From contig CAMWUJ010000025.1 of assembly GCA_947177405.1 (NCBI GenBank), positions 1-40,928 on the forward strand: a DNA stretch of 40,928 bases, given 5' to 3'. Below, piece by piece: positions 6,354 to 15,045 of this stretch; positions within the stretch are counted from its first letter, which is position 1, and each line of letters begins with the position of its first letter. This stretch comes from an uncultured Porphyromonadaceae bacterium. GTDB lineage: Bacteria; Bacteroidota; Bacteroidia; Bacteroidales; Muribaculaceae. The notes under the pieces were generated by a model. That model made no database searches. It saw nothing but the letters and a program-made list of their open reading frames with translations, and was not told the DNA's origin. The translations under genes were made by a program, and so were the position numbers.

Positions 6354-9300
6354 TTATTTAATCACCATCTTACGACCGTTTACAATGTAGATGCCGGGAG
6401 GCAGATTCTTCAAGTCACGTCCATAACGCTTAAAGAGTATGCCTTCCACTCCTACTACGTTATACTCCATATTCGGAATAATCGCCGTGATTCCTGAGAG
6501 CTCAAGTTCGAATGGATTTGAGAATGATGACTCTTCACCTGTCACATACACCGCGCTTACGTGATAAATACTCTTGCTTTCAGCCTCTGGATCAGTAAAT
6601 GTAAGAACATTTCCGTTTACACTGCCTATCTTTGCATTGTTTCGATATACATTGTAGTTTTTAATCTCCTTGCTGGATCCTTTCTCAAAAGTTACGTCAT
6701 CAAGCAGAAGCATGTGACCCTTGGCAGTTACAACGCGAATAGCGAAATAGAGAGATCCTTCCGGAAGGTCGGCTTCAAATTTCTCCCATGAAGCAGCCCC
6801 CGATACTTTAATTTCTTTCAGCAAAGTGAAGTCAGCTATTTCACGTCCGGTGTTTGAATAAAGAATTTCCAAATCCTCCGGTCCAAAGTTGGTGATCATT
6901 TGCTTTGCATAGAATGAAATCGTCTGTGCATTTCCGGAGAGAGCCGGAGAAATCAACCAGTCGTCATTGTGATCATCAGGATTATCAAGGATAGTGGCGA
7001 AAGATACGAGATATTGTTTTCCGCTATGAGGGTTCGCCTCTGTATTTCCCGCCGGGACACCAATAGATTCCGGATTGAATACCATAAAGGCCATCGGAGC
7101 ACCATTATTGGGGAAGTTGGCTTCGCCAAGACCTATTGTACGGCGTCCATCAACATCTATTGTTTTCCATTCTCCGAGGTTGGTAGTGGTGCATGGTTCA
7201 TAACTTTCAAAGTCCTCTGTAGTTTTATATACCATATATTCTGATGGAGCCTCCCATTCCAGACGGACTGCATTCTCTTCAATCTGCGTTCCGCTAAGAT
7301 TTTCAGGAGCAGAAACATGAGATTCAAGCACCTGCACAGTATGGATAACCTCGTTGTTGTCGGGGTACTCATCGTCGGCATAGTTGGCATAGACCATAAA
7401 GTTAAGGTCGCCGGCCTCACCCGGAGTGGGTGAATAAGTCCACATCTGTTTGAAGCTTTCTTTTGCTTTAAGACCATCGATATGACGACTTTCTTTCAAT
7501 ATGTCGTTAATGTAGAGCTCCAGATCGAATCCATCGCAATCCTTTTGTCCGACATTGGTAGCGGTTGCGTTGATTGTTACAGGAGTGCCGTATGTTGTAA
7601 CAGACTTATTGATTGAAGATTCAACTTTGATATCTCTATCCCGTTGATCCATTACACTTAGATTATCAACACACATAAAATTAATCGGACCGGAATTATT
7701 GACAAATTTAATTCTCAGACGGCAGTATGTGTCCGTATCAGAATGCTTGAGCGGGAAAGAGGCGCGTAACCAGTCGGTCATATCACTGCTCTCTCCTGAG
7801 CAAGTTCCGATAAGTTCATCGCTTCCGTCCGGACGGAGTTGATAAATTTCAATCACATTTCCGTTATAAACTATATAATCCAGCGCAACCACAGGATTCT
7901 TAGCATCCAGACTAATCTTGCCGGAACTTATCATAGCGTCACCATCGCCATTGGATACTACACCATAGGCCAGCGAATAACCATCGTCGTCAGAAAAATG
8001 GGAAGTGGAATAATCCAAAGTCTGCTGATTTGTTTCTTTAATCCAATACAGGCCACTTTCCCCATTGAAGTGTTCATGGAAAGGAAGTGCATTGGGTTCG
8101 CCTACAACGAGTGAGCTCGTATATCGCAAGGGACTTTCGTCAATAACATTGACAGCGGAGATGAGAAGCTGAAGAACACCCTGTGGTCCGGTGCTGGGAT
8201 CAAGCTCAATCTTGCAACTTGTTCCTTTCAGATTTTTCGCAATTTGGACTCTTCCTCCGGCTCCTTCCTGATAAAGATTATAAGTCAGATCATCGATGTT
8301 CACATATTCTCCATTCACACCTGCTTCATTCGGTGTCCATTCAAGCTCTATATAGTTGCCCTTGTCACGGAGATATGCAACGGGAGGAAGGGGTTTGTCG
8401 ACACCTATAAAGACATTAGCTGATACCTGTCGGCTCATCCCCTTGCTATTGGCTACTTCAACATTGAAATTATGATATCCGTTGCGCTTGGCAGCGTATT
8501 CATAATTTATTTTCTCCCCTACTCCGGGATGATCGATTGTAGCTACCTCATCCATCCCTTCATAGATAGTTACAGATACTAATTCATCGATAGGATTCCC
8601 GTCAATTGTTGTTGTAGGCGTGGTAAAGGAAAGAGTTGCCTTAAGTTCACCCATCGGGGCAGCTATGGCGGTCAAATCTTCAATCTGTGAGGGAACGGCG
8701 GCATGTCGAGGAGCAGAGATCACCAAATTATCCAGACGGATAAACATTTCTTCGCGCCCTACATGTCGGAAAGCTATACGAACTTTTTGGTCTTTTTCCG
8801 ATTCAAGAGTGATGACTTGAGACTCTGACATATCAGAAGAACGTCCGGCAGCTGTTTCACCTAACAGCAATTTATATTTGCTTGGATCAGCTCCTTCCCC
8901 ATACAACACCTCGAATTTATCTCCAAATGGTCCATACGTCGCAAAGCTAATTTCATATGTGCAGTTGGCATCAAGCTTAATCTCAGGTGTTATCAGCCAT
9001 TCCTTGCTTACAGGAGCGGTTGAATTTGGATTATTTACATCGCTATTCCACATAGCCACTCCATCTGTTGAGGATCCTCGTGTACCCCAAGACCATGCGT
9101 CACCAAGAAGATACAGGTCGAGCGACTCCTCAGTATCAAACGTCTCTTTATATGGAGGAATGATGGCCTGGCCTATCTGAATCTTGTTTGTTGCAAAACG
9201 CTCACCTTCCAAAGTCGCGTTGACAGGGACAATGTCATAGTAATAATTGGCAAGGGGCATCTCTGAAGTCAAAGTCTCGGAAAAAGAGGTTGAGGAGACA

Positions 9301-10775
9301 TTGCTTGCCACTTTCTCTTCCATCGGCATCCGATAGACATCATATTTCAAATTTGACACATACCCTCCATGAATGCCATTCTCTTCAGGAATCCAAGTGA
9401 CAGTGGCTGTATCGTTGATATATTCGAACTTAGCTTCCTTAATTGCCGGAGTGTCATCACCAACCCATAATTCAAGAGTTGACATAGGAGATTTTCCGGC
9501 AGCATTGGATGCATATGCCTCAATAACATTCTGACCGGCAGAAACACTAATCTGAGCTTTTACCTCACCTCCTGCAGATGCAGTGCCGGTAGCCACTTCC
9601 TCGCCGTTGGCCAAAACTGTCCAGTCAACATTTCCTGAAAGCGAGCTGCCATTGAATGTATCATCTGCGACCGTGAACGAAACCTCACCCGTAAGGGCAT
9701 TCCCGCTGAAGGCCACGTTGAAATCTTGAAGTGCGTTAGGAGCCATGTCATTTGCTGCATGAGGCAGAGCCTGCAGGCCATAAATACGCTCATTAAGAGG
9801 GAAGCGTTTCACTTCCTCAACATGGGCATCATTAAGATCCACCGTATATAAAATAGATTCTCCATCGCCATTTACGCAAGCCCAATAAAAGATATTATTG
9901 TGCTGGTCTATTGTGCCAGACTGCGGATAAACACCATTTGCTGAAGATACTTTTACACCTGTATCTCCAATTTTATTAGCTGCTGCTGTCTCTGTGTCAA
10001 AATTATAAAGGCACCCATCATCCCCTATGCCATAAAGGAGTCCGTCACTGGTTACGCCCAGTGCAAGAATATGACGATCAACTTCGCCAATTATCTTTTT
10101 ATTGGGAAGATATTTGTTTTGGGCACTGAATGTAACGGTCGCAAGTTCATAACCGTTGCCATATTCATTCCAGAACACACCGTATATAATATCATTTTTT
10201 TCGTCATTTGCATAGTCGGTAGCCACATATTCGGCACCTTCTAATTCAAGATATGAAACACGCTTGCCTGTTTCAAGATCGTAAACACGCACATCAACTT
10301 CAACATCACCGAACGATACACCCCAGTTGGCAGAATAGACGAGGTTGTTCATCTTCACGCACCCACCATTGCTGTAAGTGGTTGAAGAAGTTCCCTTATA
10401 TAGCTGATTTAAAGTCACTTCTTCTCCAACAAGGATATTATAGAACCCATAGGCGTTATAACGGGAATCCCAATTGTTCTGATACACGATATTGCCAAAG
10501 AATTCCTTTGGAGCAGCCACTTTTGAAACCGGCGCTTTAAAAGCTTGCCCGATCAAGCCGTTAAAAGTAGTGTGCATCCCCTGGGACGGAAGCTGTTCTT
10601 GTCTGACAGTTCGGAGCACAGGATACTTTTCGTAAATCGCTTCATCCTGTTGTTGAGATTGACCTACTATTTTGGGTTGCTGAGAGGGAGGGGTACCGCC
10701 CAAGAGGGCTAAGGCTGTACCTGTAACGCCTACCGCACTCACAACCGACAGAAGGGGTCTGAAAGTTTTCTTCAT
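6354..10775 (-). CDS. Very large secreted multidomain protein with choice-of-anchor J and Fn3 modules
   Basis: A 1473-residue exported protein with a signal peptide (VVSAVGVTGTALALLGG). Residues about 90-340 look like a beta-propeller-type repeat region (recurring VYDLETG, GLLYGIGDDG and ILYTVDLND segments). Fn3-like beta modules follow. Three jelly-roll choice-of-anchor J (cleaved-adhesin) modules begin near residues 540 (PYKETFDTEE), 897 (LPFHEHFNGE) and 1185 (TTEDFESYEP), each with a WLI(S/T)P-type or related strand; a CARDB-like module sits near 1050-1150. The C-terminus LPPGIYIVNGRKMVIK resembles a type IX sorting tail. Such modules usually mediate binding to carbohydrate or protein at the cell surface. 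No enzyme motif is visible. It lies 25 nt downstream of the pseudo-receiver gene with no terminator between, so the two are probably co-transcribed. Exact binding target unknown. Confidence 0.8.
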   Translation of the reverse strand: MKKTFRPLLSVVSAVGVTGTALALLGGTPPSQQPKIVGQSQQQDEAIYEKYPVLRTVRQEQLPSQGMHTTFNGLIGQAFKAPVSKVAAPKEFFGNIVYQNNWDSRYNAYGFYNILVGEEVTLNQLYKGTSSTTYSNGGCVKMNNLVYSANWGVSFGDVEVDVRVYDLETGKRVSYLELEGAEYVATDYANDEKNDIIYGVFWNEYGNGYELATVTFSAQNKYLPNKKIIGEVDRHILALGVTSDGLLYGIGDDGCLYNFDTETAAANKIGDTGVKVSSANGVYPQSGTIDQHNNIFYWACVNGDGESILYTVDLNDAHVEEVKRFPLNERIYGLQALPHAANDMAPNALQDFNVAFSGNALTGEVSFTVADDTFNGSSLSGNVDWTVLANGEEVATGTASAGGEVKAQISVSAGQNVIEAYASNAAGKSPMSTLELWVGDDTPAIKEAKFEYINDTATVTWIPEENGIHGGYVSNLKYDVYRMPMEEKVASNVSSTSFSETLTSEMPLANYYYDIVPVNATLEGERFATNKIQIGQAIIPPYKETFDTEESLDLYLLGDAWSWGTRGSSTDGVAMWNSDVNNPNSTAPVSKEWLITPEIKLDANCTYEISFATYGPFGDKFEVLYGEGADPSKYKLLLGETAAGRSSDMSESQVITLESEKDQKVRIAFRHVGREEMFIRLDNLVISAPRHAAVPSQIEDLTAIAAPMGELKATLSFTTPTTTIDGNPIDELVSVTIYEGMDEVATIDHPGVGEKINYEYAAKRNGYHNFNVEVANSKGMSRQVSANVFIGVDKPLPPVAYLRDKGNYIELEWTPNEAGVNGEYVNIDDLTYNLYQEGAGGRVQIAKNLKGTSCKIELDPSTGPQGVLQLLISAVNVIDESPLRYTSSLVVGEPNALPFHEHFNGESGLYWIKETNQQTLDYSTSHFSDDDGYSLAYGVVSNGDGDAMISSGKISLDAKNPVVALDYIVYNGNVIEIYQLRPDGSDELIGTCSGESSDMTDWLRASFPLKHSDTDTYCRLRIKFVNNSGPINFMCVDNLSVMDQRDRDIKVESSINKSVTTYGTPVTINATATNVGQKDCDGFDLELYINDILKESRHIDGLKAKESFKQMWTYSPTPGEAGDLNFMVYANYADDEYPDNNEVIHTVQVLESHVSAPENLSGTQIEENAVRLEWEAPSEYMVYKTTEDFESYEPCTTTNLGEWKTIDVDGRRTIGLGEANFPNNGAPMAFMVFNPESIGVPAGNTEANPHSGKQYLVSFATILDNPDDHNDDWLISPALSGNAQTISFYAKQMITNFGPEDLEILYSNTGREIADFTLLKEIKVSGAASWEKFEADLPEGSLYFAIRVVTAKGHMLLLDDVTFEKGSSKEIKNYNVYRNNAKIGSVNGNVLTFTDPEAESKSIYHVSAVYVTGEESSFSNPFELELSGITAIIPNMEYNVVGVEGILFKRYGRDLKNLPPGIYIVNGRKMVIK

Positions 10776-10800
10776 AGTTGTAAAGTTAAATTATGAATAT

Positions 10801-11199
10801 TCAATTTGTTAATTCTTGATTACGTACTTCCATATATTCTTCCAGAAGGGAGGCAGCCTCCGACATCTCTTCCCGTGCCACCGGTTCATAAATGAATTTG
10901 ATTATGTTAGGGAGTAGCTTTCGTGCATGCGCCTCTTCATAGAGGTGGGAATAAAGTATAGTAGGAATTTCCGATGCATGTTCAAATAATGCTCCTATTG
11001 CTTCGCCATCTGACAAATGACTGCTGGCTAAAATAAAGTCGGGATGTTGCAGAAGCCCATATTTTATTTGAGCCGTATGTTCGCAAAAACCGAGGGATTT
11101 CCATGACGGTCTCACTTCGTTCAACATGAGAGTCAAACTCTTGCGGACAAGATAACAGTGTTCAAGAAGAATATAAGTATGTTGGGATTGCTGTCTCAT
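10801..11199 (-). CDS. Degenerate response-regulator receiver domain (pseudo-receiver)
   Basis: A stand-alone 132-residue protein with the alpha/beta pattern of a receiver domain: strand 1 YILLEHCYLVRKSL, strand 3 PDFILASSHLSDGEAIGAL, strand 4 IPTILYSHL and strand 5 FIYEPVAREEM. Aligned with ordinary receivers, the acidic pair of strand 1 is Glu-His, the phospho-acceptor Asp of strand 3 is Ser, the Thr/Ser switch is kept as Ser, and the conserved Lys before Pro is Glu. It therefore probably cannot be phosphorylated by the normal mechanism. No output domain is present. It lies between the LytS/LytTR pair and the giant secreted protein and is probably co-transcribed with the latter. Its role is unknown; a protein-protein signalling adaptor is a reasonable guess. 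The fold assignment rests on pattern alone. Confidence 0.6.
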   Translation of the reverse strand: MRQQSQHTYILLEHCYLVRKSLTLMLNEVRPSWKSLGFCEHTAQIKYGLLQHPDFILASSHLSDGEAIGALFEHASEIPTILYSHLYEEAHARKLLPNIIKFIYEPVAREEMSEAASLLEEYMEVRNQELTN

Positions 11200-11221
11200 A
11201 TACGGATTATCTTTTCACAGG

Positions 11222-11229
11222 CAAAGATA
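11222..11229 (-). promoter_or_regulatory. Candidate -7 element for the pseudo-receiver/secreted-protein operon
   Basis: On the minus strand this reads TATCTTTG, a full match to the Bacteroidetes -7 consensus TAnnTTTG. Twenty bases upstream is ATTG (11253-11250), a 3-of-4 match to the -33 TTTG. Transcription would start near 11215, about 15 nt before the ATG at 11199. Confidence 0.45.
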
Positions 11230-11341
11230 AAGATGCAATGACCAATCCGCAATCAAAAGAATTTTAAGGCGTATTTTTAATGGTTAAAGATGCTGTATTC
11301 AGGGTTGAAGATGCAGATAGACGAAGCTTTTTTTGTGTGAA

Positions 11342-11370
11342 AAAGGCGGACTCCTTAAGAATCCGCCTTT
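11342..11370 (-). terminator. Intrinsic terminator overlapping the LytTR regulator stop codon
   Basis: AAAGGCGGA (11342-11350) and TCCGCCTTT (11362-11370) form a perfect 9-bp stem with an 11-nt loop. On the minus strand it is followed by a T-rich run. The stop codon of the regulator (11371-11369) is part of the stem, so termination is immediate and separates the two-component operon from the pseudo-receiver gene. Confidence 0.75.
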
Positions 11371-12139
11371 AACTATTGCCAAGCCAATCAAGAAATTTCT
11401 GTTTACGGGTAGAGCTGACCATTATCTCCCGGTCATCGTCATTTATCCTGTAACGCACCATAAGACGACCTCTGAAATACTTTGAAACCTTTGTGATGCA
11501 ATCGATACTAAGAATCAAACCACGCGACACCTGAAAAAACTGATCAGGTGGCAATGCATCCATCACGGATTGAAGTTGCTGAAAATTTGTAAGCCTTGAT
11601 TTGCCATCTTTGCGATACAGATAGACTAACCCTTCTTTCATCTCAAATGCCGATACCTCTTCAACGTTTATGTATTCAAAGTTATCTCCTCTTACGGTCA
11701 GAATCCTTTTATTTTTATTACGCGTCTCTCCTGTAATGGATTCATACAATTGTCTGAGATTAACTAACGGGGAGGAGGAAGATTCTCTCATACTCTCAAA
11801 TTTTTTTATTGCATCATCTATTTCCTCGTCTGCATACGGTTTCATGACATATCCAATTCCGAAAGTCTGGAATGCCTTCAAAGCATAGCTATCAAAAGCC
11901 GTTGTAAATATAATAGGAATTGTCGGTTTAACTTTTTCAAAAATTTGAAAACAATTTCCATCTGACAATTCAACATCCATGAAGATAAGATCGACCTCAG
12001 GGACAGCACTAAGAAATCCTATTGCTTCTTTCACGGTTGCTCCCTCATACACACAATCCATATTAGCCCTCAGCTTGCCTATGGTCTTAACGAGCCGCTC
12101 GCGGGTAAAGAGTTCATCTTCTATTACTGCATATTTCAT
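11369..12139 (-). CDS. LytTR-family response regulator
   Basis: A 256-residue DNA-binding response regulator of the LytR/AlgR type. The receiver domain (about residues 1-120) has the acidic pair in VIEDELF, the phospho-acceptor Asp55 in IFMDVELSDG, the conserved Thr in FTTAFDS and Lys in VMKPY. A linker leads to a LytTR DNA-binding domain (about 150-256; ILTVRGDNFEYI, FFQVSRGLILS, then the C-terminal MVSSTRKQKFLDWL). The histidine kinase gene lies 55 nt upstream on the same strand, so this is a classical LytS/LytTR pair. LytTR regulators often control cell-surface, adhesion or cell-wall genes; here the downstream pseudo-receiver and giant secreted protein are candidate targets (inference). 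A strong terminator overlaps its stop. Confidence 0.93.
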   Translation of the reverse strand: MKYAVIEDELFTRERLVKTIGKLRANMDCVYEGATVKEAIGFLSAVPEVDLIFMDVELSDGNCFQIFEKVKPTIPIIFTTAFDSYALKAFQTFGIGYVMKPYADEEIDDAIKKFESMRESSSSPLVNLRQLYESITGETRNKNKRILTVRGDNFEYINVEEVSAFEMKEGLVYLYRKDGKSRLTNFQQLQSVMDALPPDQFFQVSRGLILSIDCITKVSKYFRGRLMVRYRINDDDREIMVSSTRKQKFLDWLGNS

Positions 12140-12194
12140 ATTCCTTTTGGTATTAAGTTAAGCATTAAGGAGTTGCCAAAAATTAATTGATGTA

Positions 12195-13247
12195 TCAATT
12201 GAAAAGAGGGATAGTGACAATAAAATTTTTGCCATCATTAATGTATGAAAATTTTTCTCCTAAGTCTCCGTATGCTCTCTTAAGATAGCGGAGACCGATG
12301 CCGCTTTTCGACACGTGGTCATTTACCTTTGGACGCATAGGATTCGTTATTATCAGCTTATCCGGAAAAATCTCCACCAGAACTTTCATTGGGTCGTCAG
12401 TGGTGATGACATTATGTTTCGTTACATTTTCCATAAGCATCTGAAGGCTTGCCGGAACAATTTGTTGATTTAACACATTTCCTAACCCTCGAATCTCAAC
12501 GTCGAACTGCTGCCAATATCTCATTTTCAATACTTCAATGTAAAAATTCAACTGCTCGAGTTCTTCTTTGAGACTTACCTTCTGATGTTCATGTTGCCTC
12601 ATTATATAGTTGTAGAGTTTTGCCAATGATAAAATAAATTTTTGAGCCTTGTCTTTGTCGATTGCGTTCAGAGAATATAGCAAGTTAAGAGAGTTGAATA
12701 GGAAATGAGGATTTACCTGTGCTTTTAAAACATCATATTGTAATTGTGCCATATGAGATTTTACTTCATTGGCTTTTGACTCGGCTAAACGATATGAAAT
12801 AACAAAATAAGCCACTTCATGAACAAGAAGAATAAGGAAATCAACCATATAGAGTTCTGCCCAATCTACAACAGGAATTTTTCCCAGTAACATAATTATT
12901 CCAATAAAAAATAGATTTGCAATCGTCACTCCAATTGTGGAAATGACAATATCTATTACAATTTTAATCGGAACAATTCTAATCTTGCGATCTATAAAGA
13001 ATACTACAATGGTATTCACTACTATAAAAACAATAATTGGCAATGACGTGAGGCAGATGCCCGCAATCCCCCTTTCTATCGATCCATACGGCCATATTTC
13101 TCTTCGCACCAATATATTATAAAATGCATTGAACCATATACAGAAGACTATCACACTCAGTATATACCAAAGGACAGTTCTGGAATTGAATATTGGGCGG
13201 ATTTTCCGTGGATGGCGGGTAGTCATACGAATAAAATTATAAATCAT
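12195..13247 (-). CDS. LytS-type sensor histidine kinase
   Basis: A membrane histidine kinase of the His_kinase/YehU-LytS class, about 350 residues. Four hydrophobic segments fill residues about 25-155 (for example WYILSVIVFCIWFNAFYNIL and IATLFF-like spans). The kinase core starts with AQVNPHFLFNSLNLLYSL, His181 being the phosphorylated residue. The ATPase domain has the short form typical of the class, with MLMENVTKHN as the N-box and SGIGLRYLKRAY as the G-box. No periplasmic sensor domain is visible, so it probably senses through the membrane segments. Start choice is uncertain: the ATG at 13247 is used here. An upstream TTG at 13253 is unlikely, and the ATG at 13226 is favoured if the -7 element at 13251-13258 is active. 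Partner of the LytTR regulator downstream. Confidence 0.88.
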   Translation of the reverse strand: MIYNFIRMTTRHPRKIRPIFNSRTVLWYILSVIVFCIWFNAFYNILVRREIWPYGSIERGIAGICLTSLPIIVFIVVNTIVVFFIDRKIRIVPIKIVIDIVISTIGVTIANLFFIGIIMLLGKIPVVDWAELYMVDFLILLVHEVAYFVISYRLAESKANEVKSHMAQLQYDVLKAQVNPHFLFNSLNLLYSLNAIDKDKAQKFILSLAKLYNYIMRQHEHQKVSLKEELEQLNFYIEVLKMRYWQQFDVEIRGLGNVLNQQIVPASLQMLMENVTKHNVITTDDPMKVLVEIFPDKLIITNPMRPKVNDHVSKSGIGLRYLKRAYGDLGEKFSYINDGKNFIVTIPLFN

Positions 13248-13250
13248 TTG

Positions 13251-13258
13251 CAAAGTTA
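13251..13258 (-). promoter_or_regulatory. Candidate -7 element for the kinase/regulator operon
   Basis: The minus strand reads TAACTTTG, matching TAnnTTTG. No TTTG occurs 19-21 nt upstream, so the -33 element is weak. If used, transcription would begin near 13244, inside the first listed ATG, and would make the ATG at 13226 the real kinase start. Confidence 0.35.
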
Positions 13259-13398
13259 AGATATGGATCTATTAAAAAAGTACCTTTTTTATACTAATTC
13301 CAACCGATTTATCTGATTATATTACATACCTTGAATAACAATAATCATCGCATGGAAATGCAAAATCAAGATGACAAGTATATATATATTAAAATATA

Positions 13399-13427
13399 GG
13401 GATGAAAAACTGACAGTTTTTCATCCC
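13399..13427 (-). terminator. Terminator downstream of gdhA
   Basis: GGGATGAAAAACTG (13399-13412) and CAGTTTTTCATCCC (13414-13427) are perfect inverted repeats of 14 nt around a single A; the real loop would be a few bases wider. It is followed on the minus strand by a TATATTTTAATAT run. It lies 38 nt beyond the gdhA stop and is symmetric, so it could act in both directions. Nothing else is visible in 13259-13465. Confidence 0.7.
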
Positions 13428-13465
13428 CAGAAAATTTTATTATAAAGTTAAGTTGTTTCAGGAGA

Positions 13466-14803
13466 TTAGATAATACCCTGAGCCATCATAGCATCTGCCA
13501 CTTTGAGGAAGCCGGCGATATTGGCACCCTTCATATAGTTGATATAACCGTCGGGCTGAGTGCCATGCTCTACGCAAGCTGCATGAATATCGTGCATGAT
13601 TGTATGAAGCATCTCGTCAACCTTTGCTGCTGACCACTGGAGATGCTCTGCATCCTGAGTCATTTCAAGGCCTGAAACAGCCACACCACCTGCATTCACT
13701 GCTTTGCCGGGACCATAAGGAATCTTGTTCTCGATGAATGTGTCGATAGCCTCAGGTGTACAACCCATGTTGGAAACCTCGGCAACAAGAAGAACCTTAT
13801 TATCTACAAGCATACGTGCATCTTCACCGTTGAGCTCATTCTGAGTGGCACAAGGAAGAGCGATATCCACTTTCTGCTCCCAAGGCTTTTTGCCGGGGAA
13901 GAATGTAGAACCGGGGAATTTCTCTGCATAAGGAGCCACGATATCATCACCTGTAGCACGAAGCTCAAGCATATATTCGATCTTCTCGGCATCAAGACCG
14001 GCGGGATCGTAGATATAGCCGTCAGGACCGGAAATAGTAACAACCTTTCCACCTAACTCCGTAGCCTTTGTAGCAGCACCCCAAGCCACGTTGCCGAATC
14101 CTGAGATGGCGATTGTCTTTCCTTTGATGTCTGTGCCAAGATCGTTAAGCATGCTTGTTGTATAATAGAGAGCGCCGAAACCGGTAGCCTCGGGGCGGAT
14201 ACGGCTTCCACCGAAAGAAAGGCCTTTTCCTGTGAATGTTCCGGTGTTTTCGCGAGCGAGTTTCTTATACATACCATACATATATCCTACCTCACGGCCA
14301 CCTACGCCGATATCACCTGCAGGCACATCGCGGTCCGGGCCGAGGTTACGCCAAAGCTCCATAACAAAAGCCTGGCAGAAACGCATGATCTCAGCATCGC
14401 TCTTGCCGCGTGGGCTGAAGTCAGAACCACCTTTTCCGCCACCCATAGGAAGAGTGGTGAGAGCATTTTTGAAAGTCTGCTCGAATCCGAGGAATTTAAG
14501 AATCGAAAGATTCACGGAAGCATGGAAACGGATACCTCCTTTGTAGGGACCGATTGCGTTGTTGAATTGTACGCGATAACCGATATTGTTCTGAACTTCT
14601 CCCTTGTCATCAGTCCAGGATACACGGAATGTGAAGATTCTGTCGGGCTCTACCATACGCTCGATGATCTTTGCTTTCTCGTATTCCGGATGCTGGTTAT
14701 AAACCTCCTCAACCGACATAAGAACTTCCTTCACTGCCTGAAGATATTCTTTCTCACCGGGATGCTTGGCCTCAAGAGCGGCCATGATTTCATTAATGTT
14801 CAT
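13466..14803 (-). CDS. gdhA: NADP-specific glutamate dehydrogenase
   Basis: A 445-residue hexameric-type glutamate dehydrogenase, full length for the bacterial GdhA family. It aminates 2-oxoglutarate to glutamate with NADPH, the main ammonia assimilation route in many gut Bacteroidales. Motifs include YKGGIRFHASVN, the glycine-rich PMGGGKGGSDFSP with the catalytic Lys, DVPAGDIGVGGREVGYMYG, and the Rossmann segment ISGFGNVAWGAA. It begins MNINEIMAALEAKHPGE at the ATG at 14803. A near-consensus promoter lies at 14846-14877 and a terminator at 13399-13427, so it is a single-gene transcript. Codon choice looks like that of a well-expressed gene. Cofactor preference for NADP is inferred from family resemblance. 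Confidence 0.96.
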   Translation of the reverse strand: MNINEIMAALEAKHPGEKEYLQAVKEVLMSVEEVYNQHPEYEKAKIIERMVEPDRIFTFRVSWTDDKGEVQNNIGYRVQFNNAIGPYKGGIRFHASVNLSILKFLGFEQTFKNALTTLPMGGGKGGSDFSPRGKSDAEIMRFCQAFVMELWRNLGPDRDVPAGDIGVGGREVGYMYGMYKKLARENTGTFTGKGLSFGGSRIRPEATGFGALYYTTSMLNDLGTDIKGKTIAISGFGNVAWGAATKATELGGKVVTISGPDGYIYDPAGLDAEKIEYMLELRATGDDIVAPYAEKFPGSTFFPGKKPWEQKVDIALPCATQNELNGEDARMLVDNKVLLVAEVSNMGCTPEAIDTFIENKIPYGPGKAVNAGGVAVSGLEMTQDAEHLQWSAAKVDEMLHTIMHDIHAACVEHGTQPDGYINYMKGANIAGFLKVADAMMAQGII

Positions 14804-14845
14804 TTCAATTCAGTATTTAGATTTATGGTTGGTTAACTAACATTG

Positions 14846-14877
14846 CAAACTTACTCTTTTTTTCTATCTCCTGCAAA
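14846..14877 (-). promoter_or_regulatory. gdhA promoter, TTTG-N20-TAAGTTTG
   Basis: On the minus strand TTTG (14877-14874), a 20-nt spacer and TAAGTTTG (14853-14846) match both parts of the Bacteroidetes primary sigma promoter. Transcription should start near 14839, giving a leader of about 36 nt before gdhA. Confidence 0.75.
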
Positions 14878-14982
14878 TAAAATAATATGTTTAAAAGCAG
14901 ATTTGAAAATTTACTGCGTTCCTAATCTATAATATCCAAAGGGGTATCATCTCTGACGACCTAAATGATATAAACGGGAAAC

Positions 14983-15014
14983 AAAAGAAAGGGCTCTCCT
15001 TTTCAGGAAAGCCC
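14983..15014 (-). terminator. Terminator downstream of the OmpA-type gene
   Basis: On the minus strand GGGCTTTCCT and AGGAGAGCCC enclose a GAAA tetraloop (14991-15014), a 10-bp stem with one T-G wobble, followed by TTTCTTTT. It sits about 30 nt after the stop at 15046 and is a textbook intrinsic terminator. Confidence 0.85.
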
Positions 15015-15045
15015 TAAATTTATTTATAATGCTTGATTCTTTCGA

